Shown piece by piece: positions 15,678 through 21,841 of a stretch of 21,841 nucleotides of DNA. The DNA is from Trichothermofontia sp037445115. Lineage in GTDB: Bacteria; Cyanobacteriota; Cyanobacteriia; B231. The stretch's first letter is position 1; each line of letters opens with the position of its first letter. Below the pieces are notes generated by a model that saw only the letters and a program-made list of their open reading frames with translations, did not search any database and was not told where the DNA came from. The stretch spans positions 1 to 21,841 of the forward strand of contig JBBILC010000096.1 of NCBI GenBank assembly GCA_037445115.1. The letters run 5' to 3'. Made by a program: the position numbers and the translations under genes.

Positions 15678-16877
15678 TTGTGCAAGCCTGATCTGCCGTT
15701 GAACGCTAGTCCGACACCCGATCGCCGATTGGCAGCCTATGACTATGACCTGCCTGCCGACCGGATTGCCCAAAATCCGGTTACGCCTAGGGATAGTTCA
15801 CGCTTGCTGGTGGTGGCATCGCCCACTGAGCACTACCACAGTGTGTTTCGCGAGCTGCCGGATTGGTTGCGACCAGGGGATCTGCTGGTTCTCAACGACA
15901 CTCGCGTGATTCCGGCCCGTCTCTATGGTCGAAAAAGCAGTGGAGCAGCGATCGAGATTCTCCTCCTGGAACCCCAACACCAGTTCCCCTCTGGCCAGCC
16001 CCTCCCCCCCCACTGTTGGTTGGCCCTAGTGCGTCCCGGCAAGCGCATGAAGGTGGGATCACAGCTTTACTTCCAGGCCCAACCTAAGGCGGATGGAACC
16101 CCTCCCCTCTCCCTGACGGCAACGGTGTTAGCCAAGGATGCCGCCACCGGGGGACGGCTGATCCAATTTGACTTACCCGAAACGGCCTCGCTGGAAACCT
16201 ACCTGGATACCCTGGGGCAAATGCCCCTGCCTCCCTACATTGATCACAGCACTGCCGAACCCGATCGCTATCAAACCGTCTATGCCCGCGCATCCGGGTC
16301 GGCGGCAGCCCCAACAGCGGGTCTGCACTTTACCGAGTCCTTATTCACACGCCTGCGGGAGCGGGGGATTGAGCAAGCCTTCATAACGCTGCACGTGGGT
16401 GTGGGCACGTTCCGCCCGGTGGAGGCGACGGATATTACGGCCCATGCGATGCATTCCGAGTGGTTTGATATTCCAGCCGCGACGATCGCCAAGATCCAGC
16501 AGACCCAGGCCAATGGGGGACGGGTGGTTGCCGTGGGTACGACCGTCGTCCGTTCCCTGGAAGGGGTAATAAAGGAGACGGGTAGCCTACAACCCTTCCG
16601 GGGGAAAACCAATCTGTTTATCTATCCCGGCTATGAATGGCAGGTGATTGATGGCGTGATTACGAATTTCCATCTGCCCAAATCAAGTTTATTAATGCTA
16701 GTCAGTGCCTTCCTAGGGCGGAAGCGGGTGTTGGCGCTCTATCACGAAGCGATCGCCAAGCAGTATCGGTTTTATTCCTTTGGAGATGCCATGCTGATCC
16801 TGCCAGAAGCCAAAGTCTCTCAGGCAAACGAGGAACCAGAGTCCTCGCCCAGTACGCACAACCCAGATCGGGATTAA
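15678..16877 (+). CDS. queA: S-adenosylmethionine:tRNA ribosyltransferase-isomerase
   Basis: QueA transfers and isomerises the ribosyl group of S-adenosylmethionine onto 7-aminomethyl-7-deazaguanine in tRNA, giving epoxyqueuosine in the queuosine pathway; it is cytoplasmic. The family signatures are all present: AAYDYDLPADRIAQNP, LLVLNDTRVIPARLYG, LPPYI followed by YQTVYA, AAAPTAGLHFT, LHVGVGTFRPV, VGTTVVRSLE, TNLFIYPGYEW, ITNFHLPKSSLLMLVSAF and YRFYSFGDAMLI. At 399 aa it is longer than the common 340-360, mainly from a roughly 20-residue N-terminal lead and an acidic, disordered-looking C-terminal tail. The start is a TTG with AAAGGGG 8 nt upstream; no in-frame ATG lies near the conserved start, so a slightly later alternative start is possible. 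Its TAA overlaps the stop of the convergent DUF565 gene. Confidence 0.95.
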   Translation: MCKPDLPLNASPTPDRRLAAYDYDLPADRIAQNPVTPRDSSRLLVVASPTEHYHSVFRELPDWLRPGDLLVLNDTRVIPARLYGRKSSGAAIEILLLEPQHQFPSGQPLPPHCWLALVRPGKRMKVGSQLYFQAQPKADGTPPLSLTATVLAKDAATGGRLIQFDLPETASLETYLDTLGQMPLPPYIDHSTAEPDRYQTVYARASGSAAAPTAGLHFTESLFTRLRERGIEQAFITLHVGVGTFRPVEATDITAHAMHSEWFDIPAATIAKIQQTQANGGRVVAVGTTVVRSLEGVIKETGSLQPFRGKTNLFIYPGYEWQVIDGVITNFHLPKSSLLMLVSAFLGRKRVLALYHEAIAKQYRFYSFGDAMLILPEAKVSQANEEPESSPSTHNPDRD

Positions 16878-17206
16878 GACCCAATCTTGAAGGCTTCCAG
16901 GAAGAGGGCATAGGTAAACCCCAACTTGAAACTGTTGAGGGCATCCCAACCCAGGGCAAATTCAGGACGGCGATTGGGGCGATAGAACAGGCGATTTGCC
17001 AATTCGGTCAGCAGCACCAACACGATCGCGACCACCGTATCCTGACGACCCGCTTGACCGACAAAAGTGGTAAAGACGTTGGCCGCAAAATTCCCAAACA
17101 GCAGGCTAATGCACAGGACCGACAGCCGTCGCCAGGGATTGCGCAGTTGATTGCGCAGTTGGAGCAATAGGACATCAAACAGGCGGTTGAGGCGAGTGTT
17201 TTGCAT
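16874..17206 (-). CDS. DUF565 / Ycf20-family membrane protein
   Basis: Small integral membrane protein of 110 aa, of the DUF565 (Ycf20-like) family found in cyanobacteria and plastids. The recognisable start is MQNTRLNRLFDVLLLQLRN followed by WRRLSVLCISLLFGNFAAN, a second hydrophobic segment VVAIVLVLLTELANRLFY, and the conserved NSFKLGFTYALFLEAFKIGS at the C-terminus. In green algae a relative has been linked to photoprotective energy dissipation; whether this applies here is not known. The ATG at 17206 is preferred over a TTG at 17227 because MQNTRLN is the normal family start, although no Shine-Dalgarno sequence is visible. It is convergent with queA, overlapping by 4 bp at the stops. Confidence 0.88.
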   Translation of the reverse strand: MQNTRLNRLFDVLLLQLRNQLRNPWRRLSVLCISLLFGNFAANVFTTFVGQAGRQDTVVAIVLVLLTELANRLFYRPNRRPEFALGWDALNSFKLGFTYALFLEAFKIGS

Positions 17207-17363
17207 GGGAGGGACGCAAGAAAACAAGGCAAGGAGCCAACTGGGGGATGATCCTGAATTGAACCTTAAATTCAGGGCTATCAGATGTGTTAGGAGTCAG
17301 CGCTTGTGATTAGTATGGAAGAAGAAGGCTATTCGTATTGGACGCAGGGGCGATCGGGGGTGT
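17207..17363. promoter_or_regulatory. Divergent promoter region with an 8-bp dyad
   Basis: This 157-bp stretch lies between the divergent DUF565 and proline-rich genes. It contains the perfect inverted repeat CCTGAATT (17253-17260) and AATTCAGG (17269-17276) with an 8-nt spacer, so the half-site centres are 16 bp apart. The symmetry suits a dimeric DNA-binding protein. No -35/-10 pair is certain. Confidence 0.45.
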
Positions 17364-17993
17364 ATGCGAGGTGAGCAGTGGCGAATGGTAACACAGAGAG
17401 TATACCCTGCTGCGATCGCGCTCCTGGCTATCGGTGCGGGCTTGCCCTTAGCGGTGTTGATCGTGCAACGCCTTCCCCTGCGTCCTGCCAAACCTGAGCT
17501 TGAGGCGACGATCGTTCCTGACCTCCGATCGGCACGCCCCTCCCCCTTGGCAACGCCCTCACCTCCCCTAGCGGCGGTTCCTTCGCCGCTGCCCACAGAC
17601 AGCCCCACTTCGGTGGCCCCTGATCTAACGGTAGTCGCTCCGGCTCCGCCGCCGTCGGCTCCCCTGGGAAGCCTGCGGGTCAGTAACCGTACCGATCATC
17701 CCATTCGAGTCGCCTTATTGGCGCAACATACCCTGCTCGATACGCCCCCAGCGTCATCAGCTTCCCCCTATGAAGAACCCGTCCATTGGGATTTTGCCCC
17801 CCAAGAGGGCAGTACAAGTGGTTTAATCCTGTCCTTACCGGAACAGCAGTTGAAGTTGCAGCCGGGGGATGTGTTGGTGGCCTTTGCCCAGGATGGATCG
17901 CGGCGATATTGGGGACCCTATGTGGTGGGTGAAACCCCCAGCCCACGCTGGCAGGCGACGGAGGCGGCATGGCAATTAATCCTGACCCCCTAG
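17364..17993 (+). CDS. Proline-rich, membrane-anchored hypothetical protein
   Basis: Function unknown; 209 aa. A single N-terminal hydrophobic segment (about residues 14-35, AAIALLAIGAGLPLAVLIV) is a signal anchor. It is followed by a Pro/Ser/Ala-rich linker to about residue 100 and then a small domain of about 100 residues beginning SLRVSNRTDHPIRVALLAQ, which contains GDVLVAFAQDGSRRYWGPYVVGE. This predicts a stalk and a globular domain outside the cytoplasm. The first ATG follows a run of G; the ATG at 17385, with GAGGTGA 10 nt before it, is a good alternative. rsmG follows closely: its first possible start overlaps this gene by 25 bp, and its more likely start is 11 bp after the stop, so the two are probably co-transcribed. 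Confidence 0.75.
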   Translation: MRGEQWRMVTQRVYPAAIALLAIGAGLPLAVLIVQRLPLRPAKPELEATIVPDLRSARPSPLATPSPPLAAVPSPLPTDSPTSVAPDLTVVAPAPPPSAPLGSLRVSNRTDHPIRVALLAQHTLLDTPPASSASPYEEPVHWDFAPQEGSTSGLILSLPEQQLKLQPGDVLVAFAQDGSRRYWGPYVVGETPSPRWQATEAAWQLILTP

Positions 17994-18004
17994 CCGAGGT
18001 GCCC

Positions 18005-18772
18005 ATGTTGGCCTCACCCTTTGCGCCTTGGGATGAGGTTTGGGCGTCCTCCCTCGGCTGGCAACCTTCCCCTGAGCAGACGCAAGCGTTCCAGGCTCTC
18101 TATCAAGCTGTGCTTGAGGGGAATCGGCGGCTAAATCTGACCCGGATTACGGAGCCGTCAGCGTTTTGGGAGAAACACCTCTGGGATTCACTGCGGGGGA
18201 TTCGGCCTTTTCTGATACCTGTCCTGGACGAAAATGGCCCCCTAGTCACCCCACCTCCCGCCACGGCACGGGGGATTGATATTGGCACTGGGGCGGGGTT
18301 TCCAGGGTTACCCATTGCGATCGCCTGTCCCCAGTGGTCGATCACGCTGTTGGATTCAACCCGTAAGAAATTGGCCTTTGTGGCATCGGTGCGATCGGCC
18401 TTGGGGCTGGCAAATGTGACCCCCCTAGTGGAACGGGTGGAGGCAGTGGGACAGCGATCGGACCATCGTGAGCAATATGATCTGGCGGTGATCCGGGCCG
18501 TGGGACCAGCATCGGTCTGTGCCGAATATGCGTTGCCATTGGTCAAGTTAGGCGGGTGGGCTGTCCTGTATCGGGGCGAGTGGACGGCGATCGAGGCCGA
18601 AGCCCTACACCAGACAAGTCAACAACTGGGTGGTAGCCTGGTGATCACCGAGCGGTTCCACACACCCCTCAGCCACAGCGTGCGCCATCTGTTGTATCTG
18701 CGCAAAGACCACCCGACCCCCCAGCCGTTTCCGCGTGGGGTGGGGATTCCAGCCCAGTCTCCCCTCGCCTAG
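18005..18772 (+). CDS. rsmG: 16S rRNA (guanine-N7) methyltransferase RsmG (GidB)
   Basis: Methylates N7 of a guanine in the 530 loop of 16S rRNA (G527 in E. coli numbering) using S-adenosylmethionine; cytoplasmic. From the ATG at 18005 it is 255 aa. Family marks: NRRLNLTRITEPSAFWEKHLWDSL at about 40-63, split as NLTRITEP and WEKHLWDSL; the SAM-binding loop DIGTGAGFPG at 92-101; LLDSTRKKLAF; and a C-terminal R(H)LLYLRK. The 18005 start is preferred because it puts the conserved WASSLGWQP at the usual distance and has GAGGT 4 nt upstream. An ATG at 17969 with GGAGG upstream would add 12 residues and overlap the previous gene. The Pro-rich C-terminal tail is probably not conserved. Confidence 0.93.
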   Translation: MLASPFAPWDEVWASSLGWQPSPEQTQAFQALYQAVLEGNRRLNLTRITEPSAFWEKHLWDSLRGIRPFLIPVLDENGPLVTPPPATARGIDIGTGAGFPGLPIAIACPQWSITLLDSTRKKLAFVASVRSALGLANVTPLVERVEAVGQRSDHREQYDLAVIRAVGPASVCAEYALPLVKLGGWAVLYRGEWTAIEAEALHQTSQQLGGSLVITERFHTPLSHSVRHLLYLRKDHPTPQPFPRGVGIPAQSPLA

Positions 18773-18813
18773 GCCAGGGAATGCCTGGTAAGATAAGGGT
18801 TAACGGTAATATC

Positions 18814-18886
18814 GGGGAATTAGCTCAGTTGGTAGAGCGCTGCGATCGCACCGCAGAGGTCAGGGGTTCGAGTCCCCTATTCTCCA
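18814..18886 (+). tRNA. tRNA-Ala (anticodon CGC)
   Basis: A complete 73-nt cloverleaf. Acceptor stem GGGGAAT pairs with ATTCTCC and includes G3:U70, the classic alanine identity element. D-stem GCTC/GAGC; anticodon stem CTGCG/CGCAG with 7-nt loop ATCGCAC and anticodon CGC at 18847-18849 (reads GCG); T-stem AGGGG/CCCCT with loop TTCGAGT; discriminator A. CCA is not encoded. The HIP1 octamer occupies 18842-18849 and supplies the anticodon. Confidence 0.95.
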
Positions 18887-18950
18887 TTAAGCCTAAGCGA
18901 ACACAGCGTCTCAGTCGATGCGCCTGTGGAAACGCGACGCGAACGAAAAA

Positions 18951-19160
18951 CAATGTTGGAGTAGGCATCCTGTCTGCCCCGGAGACAACCGAGGCTGCGA
19001 TAGACCCAGAGGATGTTTTAAAAGGGGGAGCGTGGTTAAAACCCCGACTACGAACCTCGACGCTTGGCTGTCCTAAGGATTGTTTTGCGTTTGTAGTTGC
19101 GCTTTAGCGCCAAAACGACTTGTTTCTGGACTTTCCCAACACCCGCTCAGACGGCTATCC
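18951..19160 (-). repeat. Interspersed repeat family A, copy 4, interrupted
   Basis: On the minus strand the two ends of repeat A are recognisable: GGGATAGCCGTCTGAG (reverse of 19147-19160 plus flank) and the part running from about 19003 down to 18951 that includes CAGGATGCCTAC. Between them lie about 140 bp (roughly 19004-19145) absent from copies 1 and 3. The insert has an internal GCGC-TTTA-GCGC hairpin and ACCC at both junctions. Confidence 0.6.
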
Positions 19161-19178
19161 CGCGTTGAATGGGCGATC

Positions 19179-19211
19179 GCCTGACGCTGGCTGCCGGTAG
19201 GAGAGTCAGGC
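19179..19211 (-). terminator. Candidate hairpin directly after the cheA-like stop
   Basis: GCCTGAC (19179-19185) and GTCAGGC (19205-19211) form a perfect 7-bp stem abutting the minus-strand stop codon at 19212-19214. The loop is 19 nt and no T-run follows, so the terminator call is weak. Confidence 0.3.
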
Positions 19212-21653
19212 TCAGATCAGGCGATTCAAGGTTTCCAACAACACATCCTGATTAAAACTACTCTTAGTGATATAGGCATTGGCCCCCGCTTCGGCTCCCC
19301 GGCGTTTGTCCTCATCACTGGCCAGGGTAGTGACCAGGATAATCGGCAATTCGCTGTATTCCTTGTGTTGGCGAATGCGCTGGGTGAGGCCCAAGCCGTC
19401 CAGATTGGGCATTTGGATATCGCTCACCACCGCATCAAAAGACCGGGTTTGCAGCTTATTAAAGCCATCCAGCCCATCCACAGCGGCCACAACTTCATAG
19501 CCAGCCCCTTCCAGAATGCGCTTTTCCTGGGTGCGGGTGGCGATCGAATCCTCCACTAAAAGAATCGACAAGCGTCGTTGATCCGTGGGCTGGGCCGCCA
19601 CCACAGACTTGCCTTGCCGCTGTTCCTGCCGACGCACCGACTTAATTAAATCCGCCGGATTCAGGACCATACACACGCGTCCGGTTCCCAAAATCGTGGC
19701 CCCAGAAATATTGCGCACCCGCTTGAGCAGTTGACTTTGCGGCTTCAGGACCACATCCTGCTCATCCAACAGCGCATCCACAAAAACGCCCAGTTGTTCT
19801 TCCCCGACCCGCAGAATAATGCAGGGTAACTTCTGCTCCGCACTGCCGAGGCGCTTGCCGTTATCACTGACCGGTAGCTCTAGTAAATCCGACAAATAGG
19901 CAACGGAAATGGGTTGATTTTGATGCAGAATCGTGGGGCGATTTTCGATCGTAAAGACACTTTCCAAATGCACCAAACACGCGGTTTCTACGGCTTCGAC
20001 CGGAATCGCATAGGACTCGCCCCGGAGCGCCACAATCAGCACATGGGCGGTCGCCAGGGTCATGCTCAATTGCAACCGGATCATACAACCCTGATTGGGG
20101 GTCGAAATCACCTGAATATTGCCCTTCAGACGATCGACGTGGGTACGCACCACATCCAACCCCACACCGCGCCCCGACACTTCGGTGACTAAACTCCGGG
20201 TGGAAAAACCGGGTTCAAAAATCAAATTCTGGACTTGGTTAGGCGAGAGGCTGGCTAACTCTTCCTCCGAGACAATCCGCCGTTTCAGGGCCGTTTGTTT
20301 GATCTGCTCCAGATCCAGACCGCGCCCATCGTCACTCACCTCAATCACGATATGGGTAGGGGTTTGGTAGCCGCGTAGGTGGATGGTGCCCATTGCGGGT
20401 TTGCCGCGCCGTTCCCGTTCCGTGGGGGCCTCAATGCCGTGATCCACCGCGTTGCGCAGGATATGCATGAGGGGATCTTTCATTTCCTCCAGGATGCGTT
20501 TATCCGCACGGGTATCCCCGCCCTCAATCACCAGTTCGATCGCCTTCCCTTCCTGCCGCGCCAAATCCCGGACCAGCCGGGGAAATAGGTTAAACAGCGT
20601 ACTGAGGGGCAATAACCGCAGGGTGCGAATTTCCTCCTCCAGGTCTTCGCTGATCAGTTCCAGGCGGGCCGTATCCTCCGACAGGGTGCGCCGGATCTGG
20701 TTAACCAGGGTGCCCAATTGCCCCAGATGGGTTTCCGTGCGGTTGTGGAACCCTTCAAGCTTTTGCAGGTTGCCGTTGCCCTTGCGCAGTTCTTCCAGCA
20801 GGAAGCGATTGAGAAACAGATCGCGGCTCCATTCTTCCCAGAGGTTAGCGATCGTGTCAACTTCCGCCAGTCGATGGGCAATGCGAATCTTGGTAACCGT
20901 GAGTTCCCCGGCCTGGGTCATCAGGGCATCCAAATTACGCGTGGGCACCCGGATCGTTTCGATATGGTAACTACTGTCCGGCGTACTGGTGGCGGTCGCT
21001 ACGGCCACAGCGGCTCCTTGGGAACCATTGGGACTCGCGGCGAGAACAGGGGGTGGCGCGATCGCCTCCGGACTCCCTGACGCAGCTAGGGCGGTTGCCA
21101 TGACCTCAACAGGCGGGACCGTATCGGGTTCTGGGCTGGGGGGAGCCTCGGTATCCCAATGCTCGGCGGGTTCAGACGGGGACTCAAACGGGGCGATCGC
21201 GTCAGGTGTCGCTTGGGGTATCGCGCTCTCAGCCTCGACCTCAATCGGCGTGACGGGGGTTCCCCCTGATTCTGGGGTCGCGCCCATCAATTCCGCCAGG
21301 ACGTAGAAGGTATTGACCGCCGCTGGTTCGCCCGTGAGGGCCTCGTGGACCAGTTTGCGGACGGCCTCCAACCCGTGTCCCAGGTGATCCGCCAATTCCG
21401 GCGTGAAGGGCTGTTCGCCACGGGTGACCTTGCCAAAGAGGTGCTCCATCTGATGGGCGAGGGTACCCAGATCCTTGAGGCCCAGCATATTGGCATCACC
21501 CTTAAGGGAATGGGTATCCCGCATGAGCGCCTTGAGGGTTTCCATATCATCGGGATGCTTTTCGAGATGCAACAGACCCGCATCCAGGTTTTGGATATGC
21601 TCTTCACTGGCGATCTGGAACACTTCGCGCAGTTCATCATCTTCAATTCGCAT
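19212..21653 (-). CDS. Hybrid CheA-type histidine kinase with C-terminal receiver
   Basis: CheA-like kinase of a chemosensory cluster, 813 aa, cytoplasmic, working with the MCP and a CheW at receptor arrays. Domains in order: Hpt with phospho-acceptor His48 in DTHSLKGDANM; a long Pro/Ala/Ser/Glu-rich linker (about 125-228) with no evident P2 CheY-binding domain; a dimerisation helix pair (about 240-345); the ATPase with N-box HILRNAVDHG (397-406), DDGRGLD (441-447) and GRGVGLDVV (494-502); a CheW-like domain (about 535-675); and a receiver (696-813) with Asp745 in SDIQMPN. All catalytic residues are present. GAGG lies about 11 nt before the ATG. This architecture and its place after an MCP match cyanobacterial PixL/PilL/HmpE-type kinases, which act in phototaxis, pilus motility or hormogonium movement; which of these applies cannot be said. 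It is probably the last gene of the operon. Confidence 0.92.
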   Translation of the reverse strand: MRIEDDELREVFQIASEEHIQNLDAGLLHLEKHPDDMETLKALMRDTHSLKGDANMLGLKDLGTLAHQMEHLFGKVTRGEQPFTPELADHLGHGLEAVRKLVHEALTGEPAAVNTFYVLAELMGATPESGGTPVTPIEVEAESAIPQATPDAIAPFESPSEPAEHWDTEAPPSPEPDTVPPVEVMATALAASGSPEAIAPPPVLAASPNGSQGAAVAVATATSTPDSSYHIETIRVPTRNLDALMTQAGELTVTKIRIAHRLAEVDTIANLWEEWSRDLFLNRFLLEELRKGNGNLQKLEGFHNRTETHLGQLGTLVNQIRRTLSEDTARLELISEDLEEEIRTLRLLPLSTLFNLFPRLVRDLARQEGKAIELVIEGGDTRADKRILEEMKDPLMHILRNAVDHGIEAPTERERRGKPAMGTIHLRGYQTPTHIVIEVSDDGRGLDLEQIKQTALKRRIVSEEELASLSPNQVQNLIFEPGFSTRSLVTEVSGRGVGLDVVRTHVDRLKGNIQVISTPNQGCMIRLQLSMTLATAHVLIVALRGESYAIPVEAVETACLVHLESVFTIENRPTILHQNQPISVAYLSDLLELPVSDNGKRLGSAEQKLPCIILRVGEEQLGVFVDALLDEQDVVLKPQSQLLKRVRNISGATILGTGRVCMVLNPADLIKSVRRQEQRQGKSVVAAQPTDQRRLSILLVEDSIATRTQEKRILEGAGYEVVAAVDGLDGFNKLQTRSFDAVVSDIQMPNLDGLGLTQRIRQHKEYSELPIILVTTLASDEDKRRGAEAGANAYITKSSFNQDVLLETLNRLI

Positions 21654-21678
21654 AATTGGGTTCCTCGTTTCTGTGTCC

Positions 21679-21699
21679 CTCTTACCTCTTACCTCTTAC
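21679..21699. repeat. Heptamer tandem repeat, CTCTTAC x3
   Basis: Three perfect copies of CTCTTAC lie in the 54-bp gap between the MCP stop and the CheA start, with a partial fourth. On the coding (minus) strand they read as repeated AAGAGGT, which resembles Shine-Dalgarno sequence. Heptanucleotide short tandem repeats (STRR) are known from filamentous cyanobacteria. Confidence 0.85.
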
Positions 21700-21707
21700 C
21701 TACTCGC

Positions 21708-21841
21708 TTACACGATCGCTTGTAGGTTTTGGGCCGCTTCATTCAACCGCTGGGTGCCGATCCGAATCTGGCTGATTCCTCCGGCAGTTTCCTTCGCGGC
21801 CACATTCAGGGCATTCATCGCATCCACCACCTGTTGAATCG
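21708..21841 (-). CDS. Methyl-accepting chemotaxis protein, C-terminal end (partial)
   Basis: Only the last 43 codons are in the window; the gene continues beyond 21841. Read on the minus strand they give IQQVVDAMNALN, then AAKETAGGISQIRIGTQRLNEAA and a stop after QNLQAIV, quoted here in pieces. This is the heptad-patterned end of an MCP signalling coiled coil, with ETAGGISQI typical of PilJ/PixJ-like transducers in cyanobacteria. The stop is 54 bp before the CheA start on the same strand, so the two are almost certainly one operon. The sensor type cannot be seen. Confidence 0.82.
   Translation of the reverse strand, partial: IQQVVDAMNALNVAAKETAGGISQIRIGTQRLNEAAQNLQAIV

Larger units (their letters stand above)
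18887..19211. other. Intergenic region with a split family A repeat
   Basis: This 325-bp stretch follows the tRNA. It holds two pieces of repeat A separated by about 140 bp and a GCGC-TTTA-GCGC hairpin (19099-19110). An open frame runs from 18781 through the tRNA into this region and is not a gene. Confidence 0.55.

Noticed and set aside
18781..19107. 108-aa plus-strand open frame beginning just before the tRNA
   Set aside because: It reads straight through tRNA-Ala; the peptide containing ELAQLVERC and RGSSPLFS is the familiar translation of a tRNA. The rest runs through a repeat.
1..21841. CRISPR array, phage, toxin-antitoxin or other defence island
   Set aside because: No set of regularly spaced repeats, no cas, phage structural or restriction genes. 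The SNF2 helicase stands alone and matches the housekeeping cyanobacterial type, not a DISARM-like or other defence operon.

Overview
This window is chromosomal DNA of a cyanobacterium. The HIP1 octamer GCGATCGC occurs about twenty times, and several protein families are cyanobacterial in flavour: a DUF565/Ycf20 membrane protein, a CheA with a fused receiver next to an MCP, a SNF2 helicase with its SNF2-associated domain, and a 120-aa cyanobacteria-type hypothetical. Mid-to-high GC coding DNA and repeat-rich intergenic DNA would fit a filamentous Leptolyngbya-like organism, but the species cannot be read from the sequence.

Layout, left to right. (1) 34-1506, minus: a membrane histidine kinase that stops just after its N-box, so it lacks most of its ATP-binding domain. 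(2) 1507-2144: repeat-bearing intergenic DNA. (3) 2145-2507, plus: a small hypothetical gene whose start lies in a 13-bp tandem duplication. (4) 2676-4979, plus: a Kef-type cation/proton antiporter with RCK domains. (5) 5582-6100, plus: an AT-richer exported four-cysteine protein. (6) 6451-8271, plus: an ABC exporter half-transporter flanked by two direct copies of a 77-bp repeat. (7) 8824-12165, plus: a large SNF2 helicase. (8) 12421-13260, minus: an M48 metalloprotease. (9) 13561-14310, plus: a family-2 glycosyltransferase. (10) 14533-14727, plus: a possible small protein. (11) 15108-15497, minus: a hypothetical with a hairpin just after its stop. (12) 15678-16877, plus: queA, convergent with and overlapping the minus-strand DUF565 gene (16874-17206). 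(13) 17364-18772, plus: a proline-rich anchored protein followed tightly by rsmG. (14) 18814-18886, plus: tRNA-Ala(CGC). (15) 19212-21841, minus: the end of an MCP gene followed by a hybrid CheA, the tail of a chemotaxis/phototaxis or type IV pilus signalling operon.

Most genes look like independent units. Only two groups have operon-like spacing: MCP-cheA and the proline-rich gene-rsmG. Two translation/RNA-modification functions, QueA (queuosine in tRNA) and RsmG (16S rRNA m7G), lie near a tRNA gene, but nothing shows a functional link.

The least ordinary content is between the genes. Two interspersed repeat families are present: family A, about 73 bp, with two near-complete copies, one shortened copy and one apparently split copy; and family B, 77 bp, with a strong central hairpin and two direct copies. 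There are also heptamer tandem repeats and several clean dyads. I see no CRISPR array, transposase, phage gene, rRNA or toxin-antitoxin pair, and no clearly new multi-gene system.
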